Assembly (NCBI RefSeq): GCF_000241485.1
Contig: NZ_JH584241.1
Coordinates: forward strand, 1,394,380 to 1,432,753
Reading direction: 5' to 3'
Source: Sphingomonas sp. PAMC 26605
GTDB taxonomy: Bacteria; Pseudomonadota; Alphaproteobacteria; Sphingomonadales; Sphingomonadaceae
Length of the DNA: 38,374 nucleotides
Part shown: positions 23,695 to 31,480 of the stretch, piece after piece
Position numbering within the stretch: the stretch's first letter is position 1
Layout of the letters: each line of letters starts with the position of its first letter
The notes under the pieces: model-generated
Seen by the model: the letters and a program-made list of their open reading frames with translations, nothing else
What the model was told of the DNA's origin: nothing
Databases searched by the model: none
Made by a program: the position numbers and the translations under genes

Positions 23695-23716
23695 TTCTAT
23701 ATCGATCACTATAGAA
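23695..23716. promoter_or_regulatory. Operator TTCTATA-N8-TATAGAA, copy 3 (full palindrome)
   Basis: A 22-bp element with perfect seven-base arms and a central GATC. It is the most symmetric of the three copies (4838, 19113 and here) and so defines the motif. It is placed in the promoter region of the cupin operon. Confidence 0.75.
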
Positions 23717-23740
23717 CCCATAGCGACGCTGTCAACAGTT

Positions 23741-23758
23741 CTGTATTGATCGATACAG
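23741..23758. promoter_or_regulatory. Second palindrome CTGTAT-N6-ATACAG
   Basis: CTGTAT TGATCG ATACAG, 18 bp with perfect six-base arms and a central GATC, lies 24 bases from the TATAGAA operator. The arm sequence and spacing differ, so a different factor is likely. Candidates are the ToxR/CadC-like regulator at 23968 or an uncharacterised repressor. I saw no other copy in the window. Confidence 0.5.
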
Positions 23759-23967
23759 TATGGTGATCGCGGGTGCGGTCGCGCCTGCCATATCGACTGG
23801 GTGGATCGACTGGGTGGGCTTGCGAGCCCGACATGGCCGCTATCGCGCCCGGCGCATCGCGCCACATGACGACGGTCGGATCGATCGCGTGCTGCGATGC
23901 GTCGTAGTCGGCCGATGGCGCGCCCGCTATCGGGTGCCGATCCACCATTCCAATGCTAGGGATCAGC

Positions 23968-24777
23968 ATGGCAGAACCGACGCAGTGGCAGATCGGCTTT
24001 TGGACGTTCGACGCCGAGGGCGGACGTCTCATTGAAGGGGATAACGAATCGCCGCTCGAGCATCGTGCGGCCCGCACGCTCGAGCTTCTGTGTCGCGAGC
24101 GCGGTCGAGTGGTGCCACGGGAAGCGATTCTGGCGCACGTCTGGGAGGGGCGGTCCGTCAGCGCCAACAGCGTCGCCGTCGTCATAGCCAATTTGCGGCG
24201 TGCGCTCGGCGACGATGCCGGTGCGCCGCGCTTTATCGCCACCGTGCCCAAACGCGGCTACCGATTGTGCGAGGCGGCACCCGAAGCCGTTGAAACACCG
24301 CCCCCCGTGGCGAAGCGAACGCGCATTCTTCGGCCGCTGATGATCGCTCTGACGGCGATGGTCTTGCTCGGCTTGGCGATCGTCACGGTGCGCGACCGGT
24401 CTGGCGCGGATCACCTTACGATTGTCGTTTCCCGAACGGCGAACGATACTGGGGATACGCAGTATCGACCGCTCGCGACCGCGCTCCAGGCGCTGGTCAC
24501 CGATCGGCTTTCCGGGATGGGGATGGACGTCGTCGTGGGACAAGCGCCCTCTGCCGGGACACGGCGGGAGCCTATGCTGTGGCTGCGATCGCGGCTCATT
24601 CTATGGAACGGCATTTCGACGCTGTCGTTGGAGGCCGTCGATGGCGTCGGACATGTCGCCTGGACCGGGATGGCGGTCGCGCCACCCGACGCGCTGGCAT
24701 CGGCGACGATCGCGCAACTGAAGCGTTTCCAGGCCAAAATACGCTCGACAGGCGCGGTCCGGCGGGGCGGATCCTAA
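23968..24777 (+). CDS. ToxR/CadC-like membrane-anchored winged-helix regulator
   Basis: A 269-residue protein. The N-terminal OmpR-type winged helix (about residues 8-98) has FDAEGGRLIEG, ARTLELLCRERGRVVPREAILAHVW, SVSANSVAVVIANLRRALGD and FIATVPKRGYRL. One transmembrane segment follows (RPLMIALTAMVLLGLAIVTV, about 118-137), then a roughly 130-residue probably periplasmic domain of unknown ligand. There is no receiver domain, as in CadC and ToxR. ATG 23968 has AGGGA five to six bases upstream; ATG 23953 is also in frame. It is divergent from the cupin operon, with two palindromes in the spacer. Confidence 0.88.
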   Translation: MAEPTQWQIGFWTFDAEGGRLIEGDNESPLEHRAARTLELLCRERGRVVPREAILAHVWEGRSVSANSVAVVIANLRRALGDDAGAPRFIATVPKRGYRLCEAAPEAVETPPPVAKRTRILRPLMIALTAMVLLGLAIVTVRDRSGADHLTIVVSRTANDTGDTQYRPLATALQALVTDRLSGMGMDVVVGQAPSAGTRREPMLWLRSRLILWNGISTLSLEAVDGVGHVAWTGMAVAPPDALASATIAQLKRFQAKIRSTGAVRRGGS

Positions 24778-24884
24778 AGCAGGGAAGATCGGCGGCGATA
24801 GAATACAAATCTAGCGGCATGGATACCCCGTAAACGCGCAATCTATTTGCAAAATTCTCATCACGGTACTTGTGGACCCGATAC

Positions 24885-24914
24885 GCGATAAGCCGCGCAA
24901 AAGCGGTCTATCGC
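24885..24914. repeat. Imperfect 12-bp inverted repeat in a gene-free spacer
   Basis: GCGATAAGCCGC and GCGGTCTATCGC (10 of 12 complementary) flank a six-base loop. It lies in the 317-base spacer 24778-25094 after the winged-helix gene. A palindromic AGCGGCCGCT followed by TTTT at about 24924-24937 may act as a weak terminator. No gene is supported in the spacer. Confidence 0.3.
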
Positions 24915-25094
24915 ACCCGCTGAGCGGCCGCTTTTGGTCAATGCAGCGATGGTCGCCTGAGCCAGCCGCAGGTCGCGCGGCGCGTCCAGGGTGCGGTCGA
25001 GCGGCGTCGGGAGGGAAATCTTTATCGCTTCTTTATTAGGTGAACGCGCGGTCGGCTGCGACGCGGGCTCGACAGGAGCCCCACAGGAGACCCC

Positions 25095-26279
25095 ATGCCA
25101 ATCCTTCTCGTCGCCTTCCCCCGCCTATTCAGAGACCTGCCAAATCCTTTCGGTCGCCGCCTTCTCGCGTTTCTGGCGATGGCCGGGGTTTCGATCGGCG
25201 CGTCGGCGGCCCCCCGTGTCGTGCCGATGGAGTCGCGGCTGTGGTCGACGACAGTAAGCCCTGCGACCTTCGACATACAGGAGGGCTTCCCGAATGGGAC
25301 GATGACCCTCCGCGACGGCTACGGCATCCTGAAGGATCAGGCGTTCGGCGACGGCACGATCGAGTTCGACATGAAAGCGCTCGATTTCAGCGACACAGGG
25401 ATCCTGTTCCGCCGCCGCGATGCCGAGAATGCGGAGTTCTTCTATCTGCGCACCGATCCCGAATGCCCTGCCGCCAATGACTGTTACCAATATGCCCCGA
25501 TCACGCATGGCCGGATGCAGTGGGACATCTATCCCCAGTATCAGGGCCCGGCTGCCATCTCGGAAAAAGGGTGGAACCACATCAAGCTGGTCATCGCCGG
25601 CGCGCGTCTGGAAGTGTATCTCAACCGCGCAGAGACGCCCACGCTGATCGTGGGACGATTGCGGGGGCTGACCAAAGACGGCGGTATCGCGTTCAAGGGG
25701 CCGGCCGTATTCGCCAACCTGACGATCGACACGACCCCGCCGAGGACGTCGTCCGAAGCGGATCGGTCGACGACGGCGGAGCGACCGGGTATCGTCTCGC
25801 ATTGGTGGGTGTCGCTGCCGACCCGTCTGCCCGCTTCCGGGACGCCGTCGGCATCCGGCGCCGACACGCTGGTCTGGCGTCAAGCGAACGCCGAACCGAA
25901 CGGGCTGGTCAACCTCAGCAGGATCGAAGGCCCCACGCCGGACCCCGCGATCGGCTGGCTGAAGACCGACGTCGTCGCTGCGGCCGCCGGTACGCGACGG
26001 GTCGATATCGGCTTCGCGCGTCAGGTCTGGGTCTTCGTCAACGGCGTCCTCGCCTATCAGGGGCGTAATCCCTATTATCCTCCGGCCGAACGCCTCCAAG
26101 TCGACGGCCGGCTGGAGCCCGCCAATGCCTCGGTCCCGTTGGCCCTCGTCAAGGGCAAGAACGCGATATTGGTAGCCGTCGGCAATCTCTGGAAGACGCA
26201 CGACGGCCGCGAGAAAGCCAGTCCTTATGGGTGGGGTGCGATGCTGCGCTTCGAAAACCCGTCCGGTCTGCAATTCTGA
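25095..26279 (+). CDS. Large exported protein with a LamG/DUF1080-like beta-sandwich
   Basis: A 394-residue protein whose signal peptide follows a basic stretch (GRRLLAFLAMAGVSIGASAA, cleavage near residue 38). The first domain (about 55-215) resembles a concanavalin-like sandwich: GYGILKDQAFGDGTIEFDMKAL, TGILFRRRDAENAEFFYLRT, GWNHIKLVIAGARLEVYLN and GGIAFKGPAVFANLTID. This is the pattern of sugar-binding or 3-keto-glycoside hydrolase (DUF1080) domains. A second sandwich-like domain (about 240-394) has VWVFVNGVLAYQG and GKNAILVAVGNLW. The function is unknown; carbohydrate contact is an inference. AGGAG precedes the ATG. It stands alone. Confidence 0.8.
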   Translation: MPILLVAFPRLFRDLPNPFGRRLLAFLAMAGVSIGASAAPRVVPMESRLWSTTVSPATFDIQEGFPNGTMTLRDGYGILKDQAFGDGTIEFDMKALDFSDTGILFRRRDAENAEFFYLRTDPECPAANDCYQYAPITHGRMQWDIYPQYQGPAAISEKGWNHIKLVIAGARLEVYLNRAETPTLIVGRLRGLTKDGGIAFKGPAVFANLTIDTTPPRTSSEADRSTTAERPGIVSHWWVSLPTRLPASGTPSASGADTLVWRQANAEPNGLVNLSRIEGPTPDPAIGWLKTDVVAAAAGTRRVDIGFARQVWVFVNGVLAYQGRNPYYPPAERLQVDGRLEPANASVPLALVKGKNAILVAVGNLWKTHDGREKASPYGWGAMLRFENPSGLQF

Positions 26280-26387
26280 TCGTGCTGGCGATGCAGCACA
26301 CGCTGCGGCCGCAGACCGCGGTCGATGCCCTTCACAGGTCCGGCGTCGCGGCGCATACGCGGTCGCACCGAAAGCGTGAGGTGCCAA

Positions 26388-27497
26388 ATGCCCATTTCGT
26401 TCGTCGATCAGCTTGGACTGACCGTGCCCTTGATCCAGGCGCCGATGGCGGGGGTGGCCACGCCGGAACTCGCTGCAGCGGTCTCCAACGCTGGAGCGCT
26501 GGGCTCGATCGGCGTCGGGGTGTTGAACGCACAGGACGCAGGCGCCATGGTCTCACAAACCCGGGCACGGACCGATCGAGCCTTCAACGTTAACGTCTTC
26601 GTTCACGCAGGCGCCGCTCCGGACCCGGTGCGCGACGCTGCCTGGCTGGACTGGCTTGCTCCCGTTTTCGCGGAACTCGGCGCGGAACCCCCCGAGACCC
26701 TTCGGTCCCCGTTTACGAGCTTTGCCGACGACCCGGCCATGCTGACGATGCTGCTCGATCTGGTTCCTCCCGTCGTCAGTTTCCATTTCGGTCTGCCAAC
26801 CGCCGACGCCATCGCCGCGCTGCGCGCGCGCGGCATTGTTGTGATGGCGACCGCAACCAGCGTGGAGGAGGCGCGCGCGATCGAGGCGGCCGGTGTCGAC
26901 GTCGTCGTCGCGCAGGGAATCGAAGCTGGCGGGCACCGTGGTGTCTTTGATCCCGTCGCGCTCGACGATGCGCTCGGCACGGTCGCGCTGGTCCGCCTTC
27001 TCGCAAAGAAGACCAATCTGCCGATCGTGGCGGCGGGCGGCATCATGGACGGAGCCGGGATCGCCGCCGCACTCGACCTGGGTGCGGTCGCAGCGCAACT
27101 CGGCACTGCGTTCATCGCCTGCCCGGAGAGCACGGCCGACGACGCGTATCGCACCGCCCTGGCAGGGCCGGCGGCTTACCACACGACGCTAACGTCGGTT
27201 ATTTCGGGGCGTCCTGCTCGTGCGCTTTCCAACCGCTTCACCGCGTTGGCGGCGTCGCTTGGGGATCGGAGGGCACCGGATTACCCGATTGCATATGACG
27301 CGGGTCGATCGCTTCACGCGGCGGCCCGGGCCAAGGGAGAGCATGGCTTCGGCGCGCACTGGGCGGGGCAGGGCGCTCCCCTTGCGCGTTCGATGCCGGC
27401 TCGCGAGCTGGTGCACGCTCTGAAGCTGGAGCTTGAAGCGGCGCAGGTCCGGCCGGATGCCGCCCGTATCTTCGAAGGCCGCCAGGAAAGCGCATGA
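26388..27497 (+). CDS. Nitronate monooxygenase (2-nitropropane dioxygenase family)
   Basis: A 369-residue FMN-dependent TIM-barrel enzyme oxidising alkyl nitronates. Signatures: VPLIQAPMAGVATPELAAAVSNAGALGSIG, then VSFHFGLP, VVVAQGIEAGGHRG (the catalytic His of the family is in GGHRG), PIVAAGGIMDG and AAQLGTAFIACPES. The length fits class I enzymes. GAGG is six bases before the ATG at 26388; upstream in-frame residues to 26325 lack pattern. It is a single gene on the plus strand, 108 bases after the sandwich protein. Confidence 0.93.
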   Translation: MPISFVDQLGLTVPLIQAPMAGVATPELAAAVSNAGALGSIGVGVLNAQDAGAMVSQTRARTDRAFNVNVFVHAGAAPDPVRDAAWLDWLAPVFAELGAEPPETLRSPFTSFADDPAMLTMLLDLVPPVVSFHFGLPTADAIAALRARGIVVMATATSVEEARAIEAAGVDVVVAQGIEAGGHRGVFDPVALDDALGTVALVRLLAKKTNLPIVAAGGIMDGAGIAAALDLGAVAAQLGTAFIACPESTADDAYRTALAGPAAYHTTLTSVISGRPARALSNRFTALAASLGDRRAPDYPIAYDAGRSLHAAARAKGEHGFGAHWAGQGAPLARSMPARELVHALKLELEAAQVRPDAARIFEGRQESA

Positions 27498-27888
27498 CCC
27501 TATCGCAGAAGCAATCCGAAGAAGCGCGAGGGGGTATCGCTCTTCGCAGAATCCTTCTGACGAAACGAGCGTGACCGGCGTGTCCAGACGGACGCGGCGC
27601 GCGGCGCGTCGCGATCATTCGCCGTGTTCGCCGACCCTTTTGTCGCGCGCTTCCGAGCCCAGCTGCCGGCGAAGCGCGGCACCGCCCCGACCTGCCGGAC
27701 AGATTGGCCTGTTGTAGCCGAGCTGACGTCCGCGAGAGCGCCCGCATGGGGCGTTGCACCGCGCATCGCGGCCATCACGATCAGCCTTTTCGTGTCGCCT
27801 CCGCTCTCACGCGACGCGGATGAAGGCGACCCGCGGGGGCCTGCGGCTACAGGTGCGAGTCTATTTTTCGCGACATCGCCGAACGATC
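27498..27888. other. Gene-free stretch
   Basis: Between the nitronate monooxygenase and the SigF-type promoter at 27889 no frame on either strand gives a recognisable or well-started protein. The open frames here are arginine- and serine-rich shadows. A loose stem around 27509-27537 could help terminate the upstream gene but has no T-run. Confidence 0.4.
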
Positions 27889-27916
27889 TGTAACCCGGGG
27901 GCTTCGTCCGTCGAAA
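27889..27916 (+). promoter_or_regulatory. SigF-type ECF promoter before YHS-TlpA genes
   Basis: TGTAACC (TGTAAC at 27889-27894) with 17 bases to CGAAA (27912-27916), equal to GTAACC-N16-CGAA. The predicted start near 27923 leaves about 39 bases of leader to the ATG at 27962, with GGGGAG in place. Confidence 0.75.
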
Positions 27917-27961
27917 CCCGCACGTGCCACCTGCGAGGGTTGGCTAAAGGGGAGATCTTGA

Positions 27962-28453
27962 ATGTTGTGCTTCGACCATCGACGGCTTGCCGCCGCCCTG
28001 CTGATCCTGAGCGCGCCGGCGAGCGGCCTGATCCCGACAATGGCACAGGCTGCGGTCCCGGGTTCGACGGCGTCGGTGAACGTCGACCAGGCTGGCGTGG
28101 CGCTCCGCGGCTTCGATCCGGTCGCCTATTTCGAAACCGGCAAGCCGACCAAGGGCGTGGATGCGATCGCGACGACGTTTGACGGCGTACGCTACCTGTT
28201 CGCGACCGAGGCGCACCGCCGGACGTTCCTCGCCGCTCCCGCCAAATACGTTCCCCAGTTCGGGGGATTCTGCGCGGTTGGAACGTCCTTCGGCGAAAAG
28301 GTCGACGCCGACCCGCAAACGGGTCGCGTCGTCGACGGCAAGCTCTACGTGAACTATAGCGCGAAGACGCAAATGATCTTCGACAAGGACGTGCCCGGGA
28401 CGATCGCGCGGGCCGAGCAGAACTGGCCGAAGGTCAAAGACAAGCCTCAGTGA
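27962..28453 (+). CDS. Exported YHS-domain protein
   Basis: A 163-residue protein with a signal peptide (LAAALLILSAPASGLIPTMAQA). The YHS-type domain follows: VALRGFDPVAYFETGKPTKG, then FDGVRYLFATEAHRRTFLAAPAKYVPQFGGFCAVG and a C-terminal LYVNYSAKTQMIFDKD. YHS domains are linked to metal or heme-related functions; a single Cys (GGFCA) is kept. The ATG has GGGGAG seven to eight bases upstream. The stop overlaps the GTG start of the TlpA-like gene (GTGA), so both come from the SigF-type promoter at 27889. Confidence 0.9.
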   Translation: MLCFDHRRLAAALLILSAPASGLIPTMAQAAVPGSTASVNVDQAGVALRGFDPVAYFETGKPTKGVDAIATTFDGVRYLFATEAHRRTFLAAPAKYVPQFGGFCAVGTSFGEKVDADPQTGRVVDGKLYVNYSAKTQMIFDKDVPGTIARAEQNWPKVKDKPQ

Positions 28454-28983
28454 GCTGCGGCTCCCCGCTGCACCGTCGGGCCGGGTGGCGCGTGGCGGCG
28501 GTGGCGATTCTCGCTTTCGCCGCCGCGCCTGGAGGTGCCGGGATCGTGGTCGGCGCGCCTGCTGCGGCAGAGCCGTTGCCGACGCTGGAGATCGACGGCG
28601 GCGGTCCGGTCAGGCTCGCGGCGTTGCGCGGGAATCCTGCCATCGTCAGCTTCTGGGCGAGCTGGTGCGTGCCGTGCCGGGCGGAACTCGCGAGCCTCGA
28701 ACGGCTCGCCGCGAGCCGGCCCGGCCGGTTGGCGGTTATCGCCGCGTCGGTCGATGACGATCGCGCGGTTGGTCGGGCCGCTTTCGGACGGGCGTATCCG
28801 CACCTCCGGCTCGCCTTCGCATCGCTTCGCGCGGTCGAGCGGTACGGCGCGCTCGGCATGCCCTATTCGGTCGTCTTCGATGCACGTGGCCGCGAAGTGC
28901 GGCGGGTCACGCGGGCTATCGACTGGAGCGCTGCCGATGGCGCCGGTATGCTCGCGCAGGCAGATCGGTCGTCGAGGCGTTGA
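28450..28983 (+). CDS. TlpA/ResA-like periplasmic thioredoxin
   Basis: A 177-residue protein starting with GTG, overlapping the YHS stop. An export signal (GWRVAAVAILAFAAAPGGAG) is followed by the thioredoxin fold. NPAIVSFWASWCVPCRAELASLERLA carries the CVPC active site, then VIAASVDDDRAVGRAAF and YGALGMPYSVVFDARG with the cis-Pro loop MPYS. The FWASWCxPCRAE signature is that of TlpA/ResA-type oxidoreductases, which reduce disulfides in the periplasm, often using electrons from CcdA. A CcdA-like protein is encoded at 33908 under the same promoter class. Confidence 0.92.
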   Translation: MSCGSPLHRRAGWRVAAVAILAFAAAPGGAGIVVGAPAAAEPLPTLEIDGGGPVRLAALRGNPAIVSFWASWCVPCRAELASLERLAASRPGRLAVIAASVDDDRAVGRAAFGRAYPHLRLAFASLRAVERYGALGMPYSVVFDARGREVRRVTRAIDWSAADGAGMLAQADRSSRR

Positions 28984-29090
28984 GGCCCGGATGGCCGCGG
29001 CTGTCCTCCGTCGCCTTCGACGCGGGATTTCATCACATCCGGCCGGACCGCCAGCGCCGCCTTCCAAGCGCGATCGTGGAACCTCGGCGC

Positions 29091-29118
29091 TGTAACCTCT
29101 GAAGCACCCCCGGCGTAT
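29091..29118 (+). promoter_or_regulatory. SigF-type ECF promoter (CGTAT variant) before CBS gene
   Basis: TGTAACC with 17 bases from TGTAAC to CGTAT (29114-29118). The -10 differs from CGAA by one base. The predicted start near 29124 excludes the in-frame ATG at 29117 and favours the ATG at 29174. Confidence 0.6.
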
Positions 29119-29173
29119 GTCCCATCAGGCCCACGCGGAAACGGGTCGGCCCTCACCAGCGAGAGTAAGTGCC

Positions 29174-29614
29174 ATGCTCGTAAGCGACGTCCTCAAGAAC
29201 AAGTCTGCGGATATTCACCAGATCATCGAGACAGCCACCCTGTCGGCAGCGGCCGGCCTGATGGCATCGTCGCGCGTCGGGGCGCTCGTCGTCGAGGGAC
29301 CGTCGGGAGCGCTGAGCGGCCTCGTCTCCGAGCGCGAGATCACCGCCGCGCTGGTGCGCTGGGGCGGCGAGGCGCACAGGCATACCGTGCGCGAGGTGAT
29401 GGTGCGCCAGCCGCTGGTCGCGCGTCCCGAAGACACGCTTGCCGACGTCACCGCGGTGATGACGCACCACCGCGCGCGCCACTTGCCGGTGATGCGCGAA
29501 GGGGTGCTGGTCGGCATCCTCAGCATCGGCGACGTGCTTGCCTTGCGGCTCGACGAGAAGATCCACGAGAACCTCGTTCTGCAGGACATCGCCCGCTGGC
29601 GTCACGCCGCCTAG
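29174..29614 (+). CDS. CBS-domain pair protein
   Basis: A 146-residue cytoplasmic protein made of two CBS motifs. The first is IIETATLSAAAGLMASSRVGALVVEGPSGALSGLVSEREITAAL. The second is VREVMVRQPLVARPEDTLADVTAVMTHHRARHLPVMREGVLVGILSIGDVLALRLD. Such stand-alone pairs bind adenine nucleotides (AMP, ATP, NAD) and act as energy sensors. The ATG at 29174 is chosen because the SigF-type promoter places the transcript start after the upstream ATG. A GAGAG element lies about eight bases before it. Confidence 0.9.
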   Translation: MLVSDVLKNKSADIHQIIETATLSAAAGLMASSRVGALVVEGPSGALSGLVSEREITAALVRWGGEAHRHTVREVMVRQPLVARPEDTLADVTAVMTHHRARHLPVMREGVLVGILSIGDVLALRLDEKIHENLVLQDIARWRHAA

Positions 29615-29666
29615 CGCATGGCGTGACCGGGCCGGTCGAACAAAGACCGTCATCGCGGTTGCACGG

Positions 29667-29694
29667 TGTAACGCGCGCACCTGGGCGAACGAAC
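29667..29694 (+). promoter_or_regulatory. SigF-type ECF promoter, leaderless arrangement
   Basis: TGTAACG with 17 bases from TGTAAC to CGAAC (29690-29694). A start site six to eight bases after the -10 falls at about 29700-29703, on the ATG of the ferritin-like gene (29703). No Shine-Dalgarno sequence exists there. Leaderless translation is likely. Confidence 0.65.
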
Positions 29695-29702
29695 GGGTCA
29701 TC

Positions 29703-30407
29703 ATGGATCATCGAGACGCCCCGATACCGAGCTTAGGCGCCGCGCCGCCGTCGCGCCGGTGCTTTACGACCGCCGTCGTCGCGCCCGTCGAACCGATCCG
29801 CGGCAGCTTGTCCGATCGCGCGGCGACGGCGCTGGCGGTGTTGCTTCCGATCCTCGGGTGCGGGGAAGAGGCCGCCGGGCTCGCCTTCAGCGACCTGGCC
29901 GATCGCGAGGACCAGGCCGCGGCGACCGCACTGCGGTGCGTCGCGGCGGAGGAACGCGTCCATGACGGGTTGATCCAGGCGCTCGCGGCGGGATTGCCCG
30001 CGCCGCCCGACCAGCGCCGAGCGCGCGCCTTGTCACGGCGGTTTCACCTCGAACTCGGCCGTGGCGACGCCGCGGTCCGCCTCGCGCGGATCGCTGCGCT
30101 CGATTCGGCGGTCTGTCTGCTCCTGTCGCGCTTGCTTCGGCCGGGAACGCCGCTTTCGGCCGACGCCGCGATTGCGCCGATCCTGCGCCGGATCGCGCGC
30201 GACGAAGCGCGTCACGTCCGCATCACGCGGTCGCTCGCCGTTTCACGGATGCGCGAGGCGAGCCTCAAGACGGCCGGGATCGCAGTCCGCGAACGCTTGG
30301 TTGCGTTGCTGAGCGAGGCGGGCGATGCGTTCGATACCCTGTCGTTCGATCCGCGCTGGCTTGTCACCGACGTTGCCCGCCTTCCGGATGGGCTGTACCG
30401 CAGGTGA
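29703..30407 (+). CDS. Ferritin-like (ExxH diiron-type) protein
   Basis: A 234-residue mostly helical protein. Helices contain GCGEEAAGLAFSDLADREDQ and CVAAEERVHDGLIQAL (ExxH), then IAALDSAVCLLLSRLL and LRRIARDEARHVRITRSLA (ExxH in DEARHV). Two ExxH-type motifs plus earlier Glu residues fit the diiron four-helix bundle of ferritin-like or rubrerythrin-like proteins. The reaction is unknown; oxidase, oxygenase or iron storage are all possible. It is the first gene of a four-gene operon with KAS III-like and ABC transporter genes. Its stop overlaps the GTG of the next gene. The start appears leaderless. Confidence 0.78.
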   Translation: MDHRDAPIPSLGAAPPSRRCFTTAVVAPVEPIRGSLSDRAATALAVLLPILGCGEEAAGLAFSDLADREDQAAATALRCVAAEERVHDGLIQALAAGLPAPPDQRRARALSRRFHLELGRGDAAVRLARIAALDSAVCLLLSRLLRPGTPLSADAAIAPILRRIARDEARHVRITRSLAVSRMREASLKTAGIAVRERLVALLSEAGDAFDTLSFDPRWLVTDVARLPDGLYRR

Positions 30408-31480
30408 GCGAAGGCCTGGCCCGAGCGTGGCGATCGCACGGCGAACTGGCGCTGCTCGGCACGGGCGCGGCATTGCCGGGCTCGCCCGTGACGACCGAGA
30501 CACTGCTCGGCCGGGCAGGGCTCGATGGTCGCCGGCATGCCCTGGGGCTGTCGGTCGCCGAGCGGCTGGGCGTTCGCACGCGGCATCTCGGCCGCTCTTG
30601 GTCAACGCGGATCGATACATTGGGAGACGGCGCCGGCAATCCCGCGCTCGCGGCGCAGGCGGTCGAGGCCGCGCTGCGCGACGCTGGCTTGCAGGTGGCT
30701 GATCTCGGCTATCTGATCGCGCACACCGCGACACCGGCACAGCCATTGCCGTCCAACGTCGCGTTCGTCGCCGATCGACTGGGGTTTGCCGGGCCTCATA
30801 TCGAGCTGCGTCAGGCGTGTACGGGTTTTGCCAACGCGCTGATGATCGCCTTCGGTCTGCTGGCCGCGCCCGGCGCCCGCCCCGTTGCGATCGTCGGTTC
30901 GGAAACGGGGTCGGTCTTTCTCGACATCGCGGCGCTTGCGGACGAGTCCGGGCAGATCGTCAATCTGGTGCAGATGGGCGACGGTGCCGGCGCGGTGATC
31001 CTCGGCCCGGCGGGAAGCGGTTCCGACCGGCTTCGCGCCGCCTGGTACGGCGCGCTGGGGCTTGGCCGTGGTCCGGGCTTGCAGATGCGCGAAGGCGGAT
31101 CGGACCGGCCGGGGCCGGGCGATGCGGGGCCGCTGTCGTTCGAACACGATTTCGCCGCAGTGCTGCGCGGCGGCGCGGAATTGTTCGACGCGGGCGTCGG
31201 CGCCGCCGCGGCGCGCGGGTTCGACCTCGCCGCGGCCGACTGGATCATACCGCATCAGGCGAGCGGCCGGATCGGCCAGCAGTTGGCGGGGCATTTCGAC
31301 CTGCCCGAAGACCGGTTCTTCGTGAACGCCGATCGCATCGGCAACACGGGCTCCGCGGCGATCTGGATCGCGCTCGCCGAGTTGCGCGCTCGTCGTCTCG
31401 CCGCCGGCACCGTGACGCTCGCCCTCGGCGCCGAGGCCACCAAATACATGTTCGGAGGTTTCGTCCATGAAGCCGGCTGA
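30404..31480 (+). CDS. 3-oxoacyl-ACP synthase III-like (KAS III/FabH-fold) enzyme
   Basis: A 358-residue thiolase-fold protein. The Cys nucleophile is in IELRQACTGFANAL, the catalytic His in WIIPHQASGRI, and the Asn in NADRIGNTGSAAIWIAL, so the Cys-His-Asn triad is complete. MGDGAGAVILG is also present. It is longer than FabH (about 317) and carries a distinctive N-terminus (LALLGTGAALPGSPVTTETLL). KAS III enzymes condense acyl-CoA with malonyl-ACP; variants transfer acyl groups in natural-product pathways. No ACP, ketoreductase or acyltransferase gene is nearby, so the partner must be elsewhere. Start GTG overlaps the previous stop; the end overlaps the ABC ATPase gene by 14 bases. Confidence 0.9.
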   Translation: MSEGLARAWRSHGELALLGTGAALPGSPVTTETLLGRAGLDGRRHALGLSVAERLGVRTRHLGRSWSTRIDTLGDGAGNPALAAQAVEAALRDAGLQVADLGYLIAHTATPAQPLPSNVAFVADRLGFAGPHIELRQACTGFANALMIAFGLLAAPGARPVAIVGSETGSVFLDIAALADESGQIVNLVQMGDGAGAVILGPAGSGSDRLRAAWYGALGLGRGPGLQMREGGSDRPGPGDAGPLSFEHDFAAVLRGGAELFDAGVGAAAARGFDLAAADWIIPHQASGRIGQQLAGHFDLPEDRFFVNADRIGNTGSAAIWIALAELRARRLAAGTVTLALGAEATKYMFGGFVHEAG

